DNA of 64,000 nucleotides from Oscillospiraceae bacterium (GCA_017432285.1 JAFRJM010000003.1:44259-108258), one strand, 5' to 3'; numbered from the stretch's first letter, positions 1-8,754 are shown. Notes: generated by a model not told the origin, from the letters alone. Numbers and translations are program-made.

Positions 1-1452
1 AAGGTACAGATGTTCTCATTTGCGAACGTTGACCATTTCTCAACCGGATCGCTTATCACACGTCTGACGACGGATATAACATCGATAGAAAATGCGTTCA
101 GCACGCTGATCCACCAGGTGTTCCGCAACCCAGTCATGATACTGTTTGCCACGGTGATGGCATTCAGGATCAATAAAGATCTGTGCAAAGTTTTCCTTGT
201 TGCGATCCCTGTCCTTGGAATCGCGGTGTTTGCAGTATCTTCCAAAGCCCATCCGTTTTTCATGGCGATGATGGACAGGTTCGATACGCTGAACTCGATA
301 ATCGAAGAGAACCTCACTGCTATCCGTGTGGTAAAAGCTTTTGTGCGGCGCGATAAGGAAAATGAGAAATTCGTCGCTGCAGCTTCCGGTATAAAACAAG
401 CTCAGTTGAAGGCTGAGCATATCGTCATTCTGACACGGCCGGTGTTGAGTGCTGTGATTTACGGAACAACTTTGGCGATATGCTGGTTTGGCGGAAAACA
501 GATGATCGCCGGCACGATGATGACCGGTGAATTCCTTACTTTCATTCAGTACATCAGACAGATCCTGTTCAACCTTAACATGCTTTCAATGGTGTTCATC
601 ATGATCGTCATGTCTGGTGCCTCCGTTGACCGTGTCATAGAAGTTCTGGACGAGATCCCGGATATCTCTGATGAGGGAACGGATCCGAACCTTACACTGG
701 ATGACGGGTCAGTCAGATTCAACCATGTCAACTTTACATATAAGAAAGACAGTGACAACTATATCTTGTCCGATATCAATCTGGATATTAAATCCGGAGA
801 GACGATAGGCATTATCGGAGGAACAGGTTCAGCAAAATCTACGCTGGTGCAGCTTATTCCGAGACTGTACGACGTCAATACCGGCTCTGTCGAAGTAGGC
901 GGCCATGATGTCCGTGAATACCCGCTTGAGACACTGCGTGACTCATGCGCGATGGTTCTTCAGAAAAACCTTTTGTTCTCCGGAACGATCCGCGACAACC
1001 TTAAATGGGGCAAAGAGGATGCAACTGATGAAGAGATCATCGAGGCATGCAAAGCCGCTGACGCGCATAACTTCATCATGAGTTTCCCTCATGGATATGA
1101 CACGGAGCTAGGGCAGGGCGGTGTAAACGTTTCCGGAGGTCAGAAGCAGAGACTGTGCATTGCACGTGCGCTGCTTAAGAACCCGAAGATACTGATCCTG
1201 GACGACAGCACGAGCGCTGTAGATACAGCGACGGACCATGCGATCCGAGAAGCGCTGAAGGAGCATATTGCAGATACTACGACTTTTATTATCGCTCAGC
1301 GTATCGCCTCAGTGCATGACGCAGACCGCGTCATTGTTCTGGATAACGGAACGATCAATGGCTTTGATACGCCGGAGAATCTGCTTAAGACCAATAAGAT
1401 TTATCAGGAGGTCTACGAATCACAACAGAAAGGAGCGAGAGAAAATGGCTGA
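1..1452 (+). CDS. ABC exporter subunit with degenerate ATPase site (5' partial)
   Basis: Membrane/ATPase half-transporter; the reading frame is open to the window edge (codons K-V-Q precede the first Met), so the true start lies upstream. Visible part is about 483 residues: the end of a type I exporter transmembrane domain, then a nucleotide-binding domain. Its ATPase motifs are all off consensus: Walker A reads GGTGSAKST (Ala for the last Gly), the residue after the Walker B Asp is Asp instead of Glu (ILDDSTSAVD), and the switch His is Gln (IIAQRI). The signature VSGGQ is intact. In heterodimeric exporters one subunit typically has such a degenerate site and the partner is canonical, which fits the next gene, overlapped by 8 bp. 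Substrate unknown; multidrug, lipid or peptide are possible. Confidence 0.9.
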   Translation, partial: KVQMFSFANVDHFSTGSLITRLTTDITSIENAFSTLIHQVFRNPVMILFATVMAFRINKDLCKVFLVAIPVLGIAVFAVSSKAHPFFMAMMDRFDTLNSIIEENLTAIRVVKAFVRRDKENEKFVAAASGIKQAQLKAEHIVILTRPVLSAVIYGTTLAICWFGGKQMIAGTMMTGEFLTFIQYIRQILFNLNMLSMVFIMIVMSGASVDRVIEVLDEIPDISDEGTDPNLTLDDGSVRFNHVNFTYKKDSDNYILSDINLDIKSGETIGIIGGTGSAKSTLVQLIPRLYDVNTGSVEVGGHDVREYPLETLRDSCAMVLQKNLLFSGTIRDNLKWGKEDATDEEIIEACKAADAHNFIMSFPHGYDTELGQGGVNVSGGQKQRLCIARALLKNPKILILDDSTSAVDTATDHAIREALKEHIADTTTFIIAQRIASVHDADRVIVLDNGTINGFDTPENLLKTNKIYQEVYESQQKGARENG

Positions 1453-3358
1453 AAGAAAAAATCAACCTCGTCCGGGCGGCGGACCAAGAGGCCGCGGTGT
1501 TGAAAAGCCGAAAGATGCAGTCGGAACTTTCAAAAGGCTCATACTGTATTTTAAAGACTATTATGTGACGATCATTATCTCCCTTATCTGTGTGGCAGTT
1601 GCATCACTGGCAAATGTTGCCAGCAACTACTTCCTGAAACCTATTATCAATGAAGCGATCATGCCTTTCATCGGGAAACAGAATCCTGATCTGACGAAAC
1701 TGGCATCCATACTGATCACGATGGTGTTCATCTATGCAGCAGGTACGATAGCTTCATATTTCCAGAGCAGATTGCTTGGTGATATGGCTGCTAACATTCA
1801 GGAAAAGATCCGCGTTCAGGTCTTTGACCACATGCAGACCCTTCCGCTCAAGTACTACGATACACATTCCATCGGCGACATGATGAGCCGGTACACCAAC
1901 GATATCGGCACATTGCGCCAGATGCTCTCGCAGGCTTTGCCGCAGCTGCTGAGTTCTGTAATAACATTTGTCGGCGTGTTCTTTACGATGATTATGCTGT
2001 CATGGAAACTCATGATAATCGTCATCATTCTTCTTATCTTCACCGCTTTCATTCTGAGGATAATCACCAAGCACTCTGTCAGCTTCTTCATTAAGCAGCA
2101 AAGGATAACAGGTGATGTCAACGGATATATTCAGGAGATGATAGACGGCCAGAAAGTCATCAAGGTGTTCAACCACGAGAAGACTGCAATCAACGACTTT
2201 GACGATTTGAATGCAGACCTCACACATTCTGCAGCAAGCGCTCAGATCCTGGGCGGCGTCATGTGGCCTTTCACAGGAAACATCGCATACCTGCAGTACG
2301 CAATAATCGCTATGATAGGTGCCGGAATGGTCATCGACGGAACGATGGACGTAGGCACCATCGGATCATTCCTCCAGTATTCCCGTTCAGTCAGTCAGCC
2401 TCTCAATATGATAACCATGCAAGCGAGTACGATTCTGAACGCACTTGCCGGAGCTGAACGTATCTTCGCGCTTCTGGATGAACCTGAGGAAATAGACGAA
2501 GGAACAGTCACGCTGGTGAATGTCTGCTACAACGAAAAGGGAGAGCCGGAAGAGACCGAAGAGCGCACAGAAATGTGGGGATGGAAAGAGCATCTGGATG
2601 ACGGAACAGTCAAGATCATTCCTCTTAAGGGAGATGTGCGTTTCGATCATGTCACATTCTCGTATGAAGAAGGTCATCCGGTACTCAATGATATCAGCCT
2701 ATATGCCAAACCGGGTCAAAAGATTGCATTTGTCGGCTCAACAGGAGCAGGCAAGACGACTATCACGAACCTTATCAACAGGTTCTATGATGTACAGGAA
2801 GGCAAGATCACATATGATGGATTTGATGTCAAGGATATCAAAAAGGACGATCTGCGCCACTCCTTATCCATGGTACTTCAGGATACGCACTTGTTCACCG
2901 GCACGGTAATGGATAATATCCGTTACGGACGCCTTGATGCTACGGATGACGAGTGTATTGAGGCAGCAAAACTTGCTAACGCACACTTCTTCATCAGCCA
3001 CCTGCCTGAGGGATATCAGACTATGATCACCGGAGACGGCGACAACCTCTCTCAGGGACAGAGACAGCTGCTTGCGATCGCGCGTGCCGCAGTTGCTGAC
3101 CCGCCTGTACTGATCCTTGATGAAGCGACCAGCTCCATCGACACCAGAACAGAGCGTCTTATAGAGTTAGGTATGGACAGTCTGATGCATGGAAGAACGG
3201 TATTCGTTATTGCACACAGGCTTTCCACGGTGCGTAACTCCAATGCAATAATGGTCCTCGAGCATGGTACTATCATCGAGCGCGGTGACCACGACAGCCT
3301 TCTGGCTGACAAAGGACGCTACTATCAGCTGTATACAGGTATGTTCGAATTGTCGTAA
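1445..3358 (+). CDS. ABC exporter subunit, canonical ATPase partner
   Basis: 637-residue half-transporter that should pair with the upstream subunit. I chose ATG 1445 because AAAGGAG lies just before it and the preceding stop overlaps it; the same frame is open further upstream inside the first gene. Order: a Pro/Gly/Arg-rich cytoplasmic tail, six predicted membrane segments, an acidic linker with several Glu residues before the ATPase domain, then the nucleotide-binding domain with Walker A GSTGAGKTT, signature LSQGQ, Walker B ILDEATSSID with the catalytic Glu, and switch His in VIAHRL. All catalytic motifs are canonical, so this subunit supplies the intact Walker/Glu set. Followed by a strong terminator, so the pair closes its operon. 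Confidence 0.93.
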   Translation: MAERKNQPRPGGGPRGRGVEKPKDAVGTFKRLILYFKDYYVTIIISLICVAVASLANVASNYFLKPIINEAIMPFIGKQNPDLTKLASILITMVFIYAAGTIASYFQSRLLGDMAANIQEKIRVQVFDHMQTLPLKYYDTHSIGDMMSRYTNDIGTLRQMLSQALPQLLSSVITFVGVFFTMIMLSWKLMIIVIILLIFTAFILRIITKHSVSFFIKQQRITGDVNGYIQEMIDGQKVIKVFNHEKTAINDFDDLNADLTHSAASAQILGGVMWPFTGNIAYLQYAIIAMIGAGMVIDGTMDVGTIGSFLQYSRSVSQPLNMITMQASTILNALAGAERIFALLDEPEEIDEGTVTLVNVCYNEKGEPEETEERTEMWGWKEHLDDGTVKIIPLKGDVRFDHVTFSYEEGHPVLNDISLYAKPGQKIAFVGSTGAGKTTITNLINRFYDVQEGKITYDGFDVKDIKKDDLRHSLSMVLQDTHLFTGTVMDNIRYGRLDATDDECIEAAKLANAHFFISHLPEGYQTMITGDGDNLSQGQRQLLAIARAAVADPPVLILDEATSSIDTRTERLIELGMDSLMHGRTVFVIAHRLSTVRNSNAIMVLEHGTIIERGDHDSLLADKGRYYQLYTGMFELS

Positions 3359-3373
3359 TTTATACAAAATGGG

Positions 3374-3407
3374 AGAGTCTTTCCGGTTGGAAGGACTCTT
3401 CTTTTTT
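3374..3407 (+). terminator. Rho-independent terminator after ABC pair
   Basis: AGAGTCTTTCC and GGAAGGACTCT pair with one G-U, loop GGTT, followed by a run of T. It separates the ABC operon from the rplU promoter. Confidence 0.85.
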
Positions 3408-3477
3408 GGTACAATATACAGTATCAAAGTAGCACTGTAATAGCCGTAAACCCCTGTAAATACTAGAAAAAATGATG

Positions 3478-3506
3478 TTGACACGGGGCTTTGGTTTAGA
3501 TATAAT
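3478..3506 (+). promoter_or_regulatory. Consensus sigma-A promoter of rplU operon
   Basis: TTGACA at 3478-3483, exactly 17 bp spacer, TATAAT at 3501-3506. Both hexamers are perfect matches, as expected for a ribosomal protein operon. Confidence 0.9.
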
Positions 3507-3511
3507 ATCTA

Positions 3512-3598
3512 GGCCGCATGTAACAGGCTCTTTTTAAGTGCGCAAAATTGTGCCGCCTGGGTCAGCGAGTCTGAAAATATAAGACAAGAGGTAAAAAA
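3512..3598 (+). promoter_or_regulatory. Probable ribosomal protein L21 leader
   Basis: The untranslated leader between the promoter and rplU is about 87 nt and holds GC-rich segments around 3514-3565 that can pair. Its position and the motif region around GTGCCGCCTGGGTCAGCGAG match what is known of the L21 leader RNA of Firmicutes, an autoregulatory element bound by L21. I could not fold it; the call rests mainly on position. Confidence 0.55.
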
Positions 3599-3910
3599 AT
3601 GTACGCAGTTATCAAAACCGGCGGCAAACAGTACAAAGTCGAGCAGGGCGATGTAGTATTCGTCGAGAAGCTCGATGTCGAGGAAGGCGCAGAAGTTACT
3701 TTTGAAGAAGTTCTCGCACTCGGCGGTGATAAGAAAGCTAAGATTGGCACACCTACTGTTAAAGGCGCCACAGTAACCGGAAAAGTTCTCAAACAGGGAC
3801 GTTCAAAGAAGATCACAGTCTTCACATACAAGCCCAAGAAGAACGAAAAACGCAAACTCGGACATCGTCAGAGTTTTACAAAGGTTGAAATTACCGCAAT
3901 CAACGCTTAA
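3599..3910 (+). CDS. rplU: 50S ribosomal protein L21
   Basis: 103-residue L21, full family length, starting with the typical [14 protein letters not shown] and ending after the conserved C-terminal block with KRKLGHRQ. It binds 23S rRNA domain II in the large subunit. Start ATG 3599 has AAGAGGT upstream. It heads the rplU-rpmA pair, separated from rpmA by only 20 bp. In most Firmicutes a small protease gene (prp) sits between the two; here there is no room for it. Confidence 0.97.
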   Translation: MYAVIKTGGKQYKVEQGDVVFVEKLDVEEGAEVTFEEVLALGGDKKAKIGTPTVKGATVTGKVLKQGRSKKITVFTYKPKKNEKRKLGHRQSFTKVEITAINA

Positions 3911-3930
3911 GGAACGGAGGGAATCTACTT

Positions 3931-4182
3931 ATGGCACATAAAAAAGGTGTAGGATCTACAAAGAACGGCAGAGACTCCGAGTCCAAGCGCCTCGGTGTCA
4001 AGAGAGCGGACGGACAGTTCGTTCTCGCAGGTAATATCCTTGTTCGTCAGCGCGGCACACACATTCATCCCGGCCTCAATGTAGGAATCGGATCAGATGA
4101 TACACTGTACGCACTCACAGACGGAAAGGTAAAGTTCACCCGCTATGGGAAAGACCGCAAGAAGGTCAACGTACTGAACTAA
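3931..4182 (+). CDS. rpmA: 50S ribosomal protein L27, form without cleavable N-terminus
   Basis: 83-residue L27 beginning [17 protein letters not shown]27 reaches the peptidyl-transferase centre with its N-terminus. In most Firmicutes L27 is made with an extra N-terminal peptide of about nine residues that the protease Prp removes; here the gene starts directly with the mature sequence. SD AACGGAGGG precedes the start. Together with the missing prp gene this is self-consistent: neither the extension nor the protease is present at this locus. A terminator follows 10 bp after the stop. Confidence 0.97.
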   Translation: MAHKKGVGSTKNGRDSESKRLGVKRADGQFVLAGNILVRQRGTHIHPGLNVGIGSDDTLYALTDGKVKFTRYGKDRKKVNVLN

Positions 4183-4192
4183 CTGCAAAGAG

Positions 4193-4220
4193 ATCCCGCG
4201 CCATTGACGCGGGATTTTTT
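4193..4220 (+). terminator. Rho-independent terminator after rpmA
   Basis: ATCCCGCG / CGCGGGAT perfect 8-bp stem with a 7-nt loop and TTTTTT. It lies only 22 bp before obg, so obg expression needs read-through or a further promoter. Confidence 0.9.
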
Positions 4221-4241
4221 CATCCTAAAGGAATAACCAAC

Positions 4242-5504
4242 ATGTTTATTGATAAAGCAAGGATCCGGTTCGTAGCCGGAAAAGGCGGAGACGGTGCTGT
4301 AAGCTTTCACCGCGAGAAATATGTTGCTGCCGGCGGACCTGACGGAGGAGACGGAGGGAACGGCGGAAGCATCTATTTGGTTGCAGATGATCATCTTTCC
4401 ACTCTTGCTGATTATAAATACAGGAAGAAATATCAGGCTGAAGACGGTGAGAACGGCAGAGGAAACCGCTGCCACGGCAAAAGCGCTGATAACCTAATCC
4501 TTAAAGTCCCGAGAGGCACTATAGTGCGCGAGTATGAGAGCGGACAGATCATGGCAGATGTTTCCGGTGATGAACCTGTGCTTATCTGCAAGGGAGGACG
4601 GGGAGGCTTTGGAAATGCAAAGTTCGCCACTCCTACAAGACAGATCCCAAGATTTGCCAAGACAGGAACGCAGGGAGAGGCATACGACATCTCGCTGGAA
4701 CTGAAGCTCATCGCTGATGTCGGGCTTATAGGGTTTCCTAATGTCGGGAAATCCACTTTTCTGTCTGTTATATCGAATGCTAAACCAAAGATAGCAAACT
4801 ATCATTTTACTACTCTCAGTCCGAATCTTGGAGTAGTTAAGTATAAGGATACATCGTTCGTAGCAGCGGATATACCGGGCCTTATTGAAGGTGCCTCAAA
4901 GGGCATCGGCCTTGGATATGATTTCCTCAGGCACATTGAGAGATGCAGGCTTCTGGTTCATATCGTTGACATCTCCGGAAGTGAGGGACGGGATCCCATC
5001 GATGATTATAATCAGATAAATGAGGAACTGAGGGCCTTTAACCCCGAACTGGCAGCAAGGACACAGATCGTTGTCGGGAACAAGACAGACCTTGCATCTG
5101 ATGAGGATGTGGAAAGATTCCGCAGCTATATAGAAGATAAGGGGTTCAAGTGTATCACGATGTCAGCGATCACCACTGAAGGTGTTCAAACTGTAGTAGC
5201 TGCCTGTGCGGAAGAACTGTCTAAACTTCCGCCTGTGAAGAAATACGAACCTGATTTCGTGAAACCCGAAAAGAAGAGCGGTCGCGAATTCCAGATCGAG
5301 AGAGATGATTCCGGTGAATGGGAGATCATCGCTCCCTGGCTCGAGCGCATCCTTATGCAGAGCAATATCGACGATTATGAGTCCCTTATGTACTTCCAGA
5401 ATTCCCTGGCTGACTCCGGTATACTGGAGCGACTGGAACAGATGGGAGTACAGGAAGGAGACTCTATCCGGATAGGAGATTATCAATTTGATTACGTTAC
5501 CTGA
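4242..5504 (+). CDS. obg: GTPase Obg (ribosome assembly)
   Basis: 420-residue Obg/CgtA. N-terminal Obg fold rich in Gly (GGDGGNGGSIYL), central GTPase domain with G1 GFPNVGKST, switch I TTLSPNLGVV, G3 DIPGLIEGAS and G4 NKTD, and a C-terminal OCT domain of about 90 residues, usual for Firmicutes. It acts in late 50S assembly and stress signalling. Start ATG 4242 is preceded by AAAGGAA. The following gene begins inside the last 17 bp, so the two are translationally coupled. Confidence 0.97.
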   Translation: MFIDKARIRFVAGKGGDGAVSFHREKYVAAGGPDGGDGGNGGSIYLVADDHLSTLADYKYRKKYQAEDGENGRGNRCHGKSADNLILKVPRGTIVREYESGQIMADVSGDEPVLICKGGRGGFGNAKFATPTRQIPRFAKTGTQGEAYDISLELKLIADVGLIGFPNVGKSTFLSVISNAKPKIANYHFTTLSPNLGVVKYKDTSFVAADIPGLIEGASKGIGLGYDFLRHIERCRLLVHIVDISGSEGRDPIDDYNQINEELRAFNPELAARTQIVVGNKTDLASDEDVERFRSYIEDKGFKCITMSAITTEGVQTVVAACAEELSKLPPVKKYEPDFVKPEKKSGREFQIERDDSGEWEIIAPWLERILMQSNIDDYESLMYFQNSLADSGILERLEQMGVQEGDSIRIGDYQFDYVT

Positions 5505-5901
5505 GGAACAGAACAAAAGCCTGCATGAGATAAAGCAGAAAAGCCCTGTGGAGCTGGCATTCGTCGGAGATGCGGTCTATGAGCTCATGGTAAGAGAATA
5601 TATCTCACTTCACCATGATGCGCCTGCGGGCAAACTGCATTCAATGTGCGTTGAATATGTACGTGCTGAAGCGCAGGTAAAAGCCTTTGAGAAGATCCAG
5701 AATGTTCTGACTGAAGATGAGCTGGATTTTGTCAGAAAAGGACGCAATGCCAACAAAGTGACAGCATCAAAAAACGCTGAACCAGCTGCATACCGCATTG
5801 CCACCGGTGTCGAAACAATGTTCGGATATCTGTATCTCACCGGCAGCAATGACAGGATACGGGAACTGTTCAATATGATCCTCGAGGAGCAGGAAGCATG
5901 A
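5488..5901 (+). CDS. mrnC: Mini-ribonuclease III
   Basis: 137-residue RNase III catalytic domain without a double-stranded RNA binding domain, the hallmark of Mini-III, which matures 23S rRNA ends. Key motif ELAFVGDAVYELMVREY holds the acidic residues of the RNase III signature; a second conserved Glu lies near the C-terminus. The start is TTG at 5488, with AGGAGA 8 nt upstream, inside the end of obg; no ATG of suitable position exists. Usually mrnC follows cysS in Bacilli, so the obg-mrnC pair is a local arrangement. The stop codon lies in the loop of a terminator. Confidence 0.92.
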   Translation: MITLPEEQNKSLHEIKQKSPVELAFVGDAVYELMVREYISLHHDAPAGKLHSMCVEYVRAEAQVKAFEKIQNVLTEDELDFVRKGRNANKVTASKNAEPAAYRIATGVETMFGYLYLTGSNDRIRELFNMILEEQEA

Positions 5902-5916
5902 GCTTCCTGCTTTTTT
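5889..5916 (+). terminator. Terminator containing the mrnC stop codon
   Basis: GCAGGAAGC / GCTTCCTGC perfect 9-bp stem, loop ATGA, then TTTTTT. The mrnC stop TGA (5899-5901) is the loop, so the last sense codons form the left arm. Confidence 0.92.
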
Positions 5917-5923
5917 CAGCATA

Positions 5924-5953
5924 TTGAAAGAAAAAAATAATATCGTATATAAT
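5924..5953 (+). promoter_or_regulatory. Promoter of yebC
   Basis: TTGAAA at 5924-5929, 18 bp spacer, TATAAT at 5948-5953, about 40 bp before the yebC start. Good match to the vegetative consensus. Confidence 0.75.
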
Positions 5954-5993
5954 ATGTGGGTAGACCAATTTCGGAGCGAAAGGAGAGATTATC

Positions 5994-6749
5994 ATGAGCG
6001 GACACTCCAAATGGAACAACATAAAAAGAAAAAAGGAAAAAGCGGACGGCGCTAAGGCGAAAGTATTCACCAGATTTGCCAGAGAGATCGCAGTTGCGGT
6101 CAAAGAAGGCGGAAGTGCTGATCCTAACACTAACTCCAGGCTCCGAGACGCTATCTCCAAAGCAAAGGCGAACAATGTGCCGAATGACAACATCAAGCGT
6201 GTTATCGATAAGGCATCAAGCGACACCGCTGCATATGAAAAGATCAATTATGAAGGATATGGTGCCGGCGGTATAGCTGTTATCGTAGAGACTCTGACAG
6301 ACAACCGCAACAGGACAGCTTCCACGGTTCGCCACCTGTTTGATAAATACGGCGGTAACCTTGGCACGAACGGCTGTGTGTCATACATGTTCACACAGAA
6401 AGGCCGCATCATCATTGAGGACGAAGACGGACTCGACGGCGACAAACTGTTTGAGGAAGCCATGGAGATCGACGGAGTCGACGATATCGAGATCGATGAA
6501 TCCAGTGATGAGATCACGGAGGCAGAGGTAACTACTGCACCTAATGATCTTGTTCAGGTAACTGAAGCACTTGAGAAAATGGGTTATCACTTCTCATCTG
6601 CAGAAGTTGCCTATATTCCTTCTACATACAACAGGCTGAGCGATGAGGATCAGCTGAAGAACTTCGGGACCATGATAGAGCTTCTTGACGAGGACGATGA
6701 CGTCCAGGGAGTCTGGCACAATCTTGAGAACGAAGAAGACCTTCCGTAA
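5994..6749 (+). CDS. yebC: YebC/TACO1 family protein
   Basis: 251-residue YebC-family protein starting with the family hallmark MSGHSKWNNIKRKK, followed by the three alpha/beta domains with a very acidic C-terminal half. Members have been described as DNA-binding regulators (PmpR) and, more recently, as ribosome-associated factors that help translation of proline stretches; which applies here cannot be told. Start ATG 5994 has AAAGGAGAG upstream. It has its own promoter and is followed by a terminator. Confidence 0.95.
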   Translation: MSGHSKWNNIKRKKEKADGAKAKVFTRFAREIAVAVKEGGSADPNTNSRLRDAISKAKANNVPNDNIKRVIDKASSDTAAYEKINYEGYGAGGIAVIVETLTDNRNRTASTVRHLFDKYGGNLGTNGCVSYMFTQKGRIIIEDEDGLDGDKLFEEAMEIDGVDDIEIDESSDEITEAEVTTAPNDLVQVTEALEKMGYHFSSAEVAYIPSTYNRLSDEDQLKNFGTMIELLDEDDDVQGVWHNLENEEDLP

Positions 6750-6761
6750 TAATAGTGGAAG

Positions 6762-6784
6762 AGGCGACTGGACGTCGCCTTTTT
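6762..6784 (+). terminator. Rho-independent terminator after yebC
   Basis: AGGCGAC / GTCGCCT stem with 5-nt loop and TTTTT, ending about 15 bp before the next start. Confidence 0.85.
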
Positions 6785-6800
6785 CTACAGAGGAGTATTA

Positions 6801-8462
6801 ATGTCTGAGAAGAAGAGATGCATGTGCTGCATGGAACCGGTACCGGAAGACGCAGCTTCATGCCCGCATTGCGGATATAACGGAAGTCAGCAGAATGCAG
6901 ACGGCGCACTGCCGATCGGAACACGGCTAAACAAAGGCAGGTTCCTGGTCGGTAGGATTGAAGCTGTCCAGGCTGACTGCGTTGAATATGCCGGATACGA
7001 CGTGAAGGGCATGGAGCGCTGTGTCGTTATGGAGTATCTTCCTGCAGGCGGCGCTGTGCGGGCTCCTGGCGAACTTCTTCTGCAGGCAGCTACTGATGCA
7101 ACCAAAAAATATAAAGACGGTCTGGCAAAATTCATCCAGTTCTATGCCAAGTTCGACCATGCTCCGTTAGATGGAGCATTGCCTCACTTTATCGATTCAT
7201 TCGTTCAGAACGGAACCGGTTATGTCGTTTTCTCAAAGTTCGAGGGAATGACGCTCCGTGAGCTTCTGAAATTTAACGGGGGAGTCCTGTCTGCCGAACA
7301 GGCGCAGATAGTTTTGGCTCCTGTACTGAGAGGCCTGGAATTCCTTCAGAGTCAGGGAGTCATTCACGGAAGCATCTCACCTGACAACATCCTCATAAAC
7401 AGAAACGGTGATGTGTGTCTGTCCGGTTTTTCTACGGATCCCTATGCACCGTCAAACGGTACCAACGGATATGTGTCTCCTGAAGCTGAGAACGGCAGGA
7501 AACTGACGCTAGCCAGTGATGTGTACAGCATGGGAGCTGTTTTCTACCGCGCTATGGTGGGAACGGTGCCGCAGGATGCTAAACAGAGGGCGAACTATGA
7601 TACGCTTGCTACTCCCAGGGAACTGAACGACACGATCCCCTGGGAAGTATCCAATGCTGTCTGGCATGCTATGCTGGTCGATCCGGAGAAAAGGATCCCG
7701 ACAATAGCCGAATTCTCTGCAGCTCTCAAAGGGGAACTGAACGATCTGGACGGACCTGAAGGCGAATCTTATGCAGACAGAAACGCTGATTCATCCTATG
7801 AGACTGCGCAGATAGAACTGGAAGAAGAAAAAGAGGAGAAAAAGAAATCTCTTTGGAGCATGCTTGCAATTCTTTCAGTGTCTCTGTTTATCGTAATGAT
7901 CTTCGTTTATATTTTCGGAGGGATCATCAGCGGGATAGAGCAGAGGCGCAGGGAGAAACAGGCTGAAGAAGAACGCAATTCAAAGACAGGAGAGATCACA
8001 GTACCTGCCCCGGATTATTTGGGAAAGATGATCGAGGATGTGGAGTATGACACAGTACAGTTCGACTATGTTCTTATCGGGACTTATGATCCGTCAAAAA
8101 GGACAGGTATGGTTGTAGGACAGGATCCTCAGCCGGGAACGGGACTGCTGCCTGATGACCGCATTATCCTGCTGTATGTCAACAGGGATACACCCAAAGC
8201 GGTTATCCTTCCTGATTTTACCGGACTGTATTATATGAATGCCAAAGTTCTGGCTGAAAGTCTGGGGCTTCAGGTCGAACTTAAATATGAAGTAAATGCA
8301 GATGTTCAGCATGACCTTGTTTTCAAGCAGAACGCTGAACCGGGAATAGAGTTCCTGACATCAAATACGCTCAGACTTACTGTAGCAGAGGCGCCTGAGC
8401 CGGAGCCTGAACCTGAACCGACACCGGAGCCGGCCCCGGAATCTGACGAAGATAACGGTTAA
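6801..8462 (+). CDS. Zinc-ribbon pseudokinase with PASTA domains, membrane-anchored
   Basis: 553 residues. An N-terminal zinc ribbon (Cys7, Cys10, Cys21, Cys24) is followed by a protein-kinase fold (about 40-310), an acidic and Lys-rich linker, one membrane segment (about 351-378), two PASTA-like repeats (about 398-525) and a Pro-Glu tail. PASTA kinases such as PrkC sense cell-wall fragments outside and phosphorylate proteins inside. Here the catalytic loop HRDLKPxN reads HGSISPDN (189-196), the DFG motif reads SGF (208-210) and no VAIK lysine is evident, so catalysis is unlikely; it is best read as a pseudokinase scaffold or sensor. SD GAGGAG precedes ATG 6801. The short gene 8474-8719 follows 11 bp later. 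Confidence 0.85.
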   Translation: MSEKKRCMCCMEPVPEDAASCPHCGYNGSQQNADGALPIGTRLNKGRFLVGRIEAVQADCVEYAGYDVKGMERCVVMEYLPAGGAVRAPGELLLQAATDATKKYKDGLAKFIQFYAKFDHAPLDGALPHFIDSFVQNGTGYVVFSKFEGMTLRELLKFNGGVLSAEQAQIVLAPVLRGLEFLQSQGVIHGSISPDNILINRNGDVCLSGFSTDPYAPSNGTNGYVSPEAENGRKLTLASDVYSMGAVFYRAMVGTVPQDAKQRANYDTLATPRELNDTIPWEVSNAVWHAMLVDPEKRIPTIAEFSAALKGELNDLDGPEGESYADRNADSSYETAQIELEEEKEEKKKSLWSMLAILSVSLFIVMIFVYIFGGIISGIEQRRREKQAEEERNSKTGEITVPAPDYLGKMIEDVEYDTVQFDYVLIGTYDPSKRTGMVVGQDPQPGTGLLPDDRIILLYVNRDTPKAVILPDFTGLYYMNAKVLAESLGLQVELKYEVNADVQHDLVFKQNAEPGIEFLTSNTLRLTVAEAPEPEPEPEPTPEPAPESDEDNG

Positions 8463-8473
8463 GGAGTTTTATT

Positions 8474-8719
8474 ATGATCAATCCCATGGATATCCTGAAA
8501 CTGAAAGGGATGTGGCAGCAGTTCAGGGATGCGCATCCTAAACTTGTTGCTTTCGCAAAAGCAGTAAGAAACGGATATGTAAAAGAGGGATCTGTCTTTG
8601 ATCTTACAGTCACAGATCCGGAAGGCAACAGTATAAGGACCAATTTCCGGCTTTCTGAAAGCGATCTGGAACTGTTCAGGCAGCTGGCGGAATTGGTCAG
8701 GGGATCGTCTTCCAACTGA
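8474..8719 (+). CDS. Small conserved-looking protein of unknown function
   Basis: 81 residues, soluble, mixed charge, no signal peptide, no cysteine and no motif that I recognise. AAGGAG lies 7 nt before the ATG and the gene begins 11 bp after the pseudokinase gene, so it is probably co-transcribed with it. The C-terminal half (TNFRLSESDLELFRQLAELV) is predicted helical. Real rather than a shadow because of the SD, spacing and lack of a competing gene. Confidence 0.7.
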   Translation: MINPMDILKLKGMWQQFRDAHPKLVAFAKAVRNGYVKEGSVFDLTVTDPEGNSIRTNFRLSESDLELFRQLAELVRGSSSN

Positions 8720-8754
8720 CACCAATTTGTAACTAAAAACGGCGGTCAGATCGC

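Noticed and set aside
10-1452. Complete 480-residue ABC protein starting at position 10
   Set aside because: The frame is open to the window edge and a full half-transporter needs about 100 more residues at the N-terminus.
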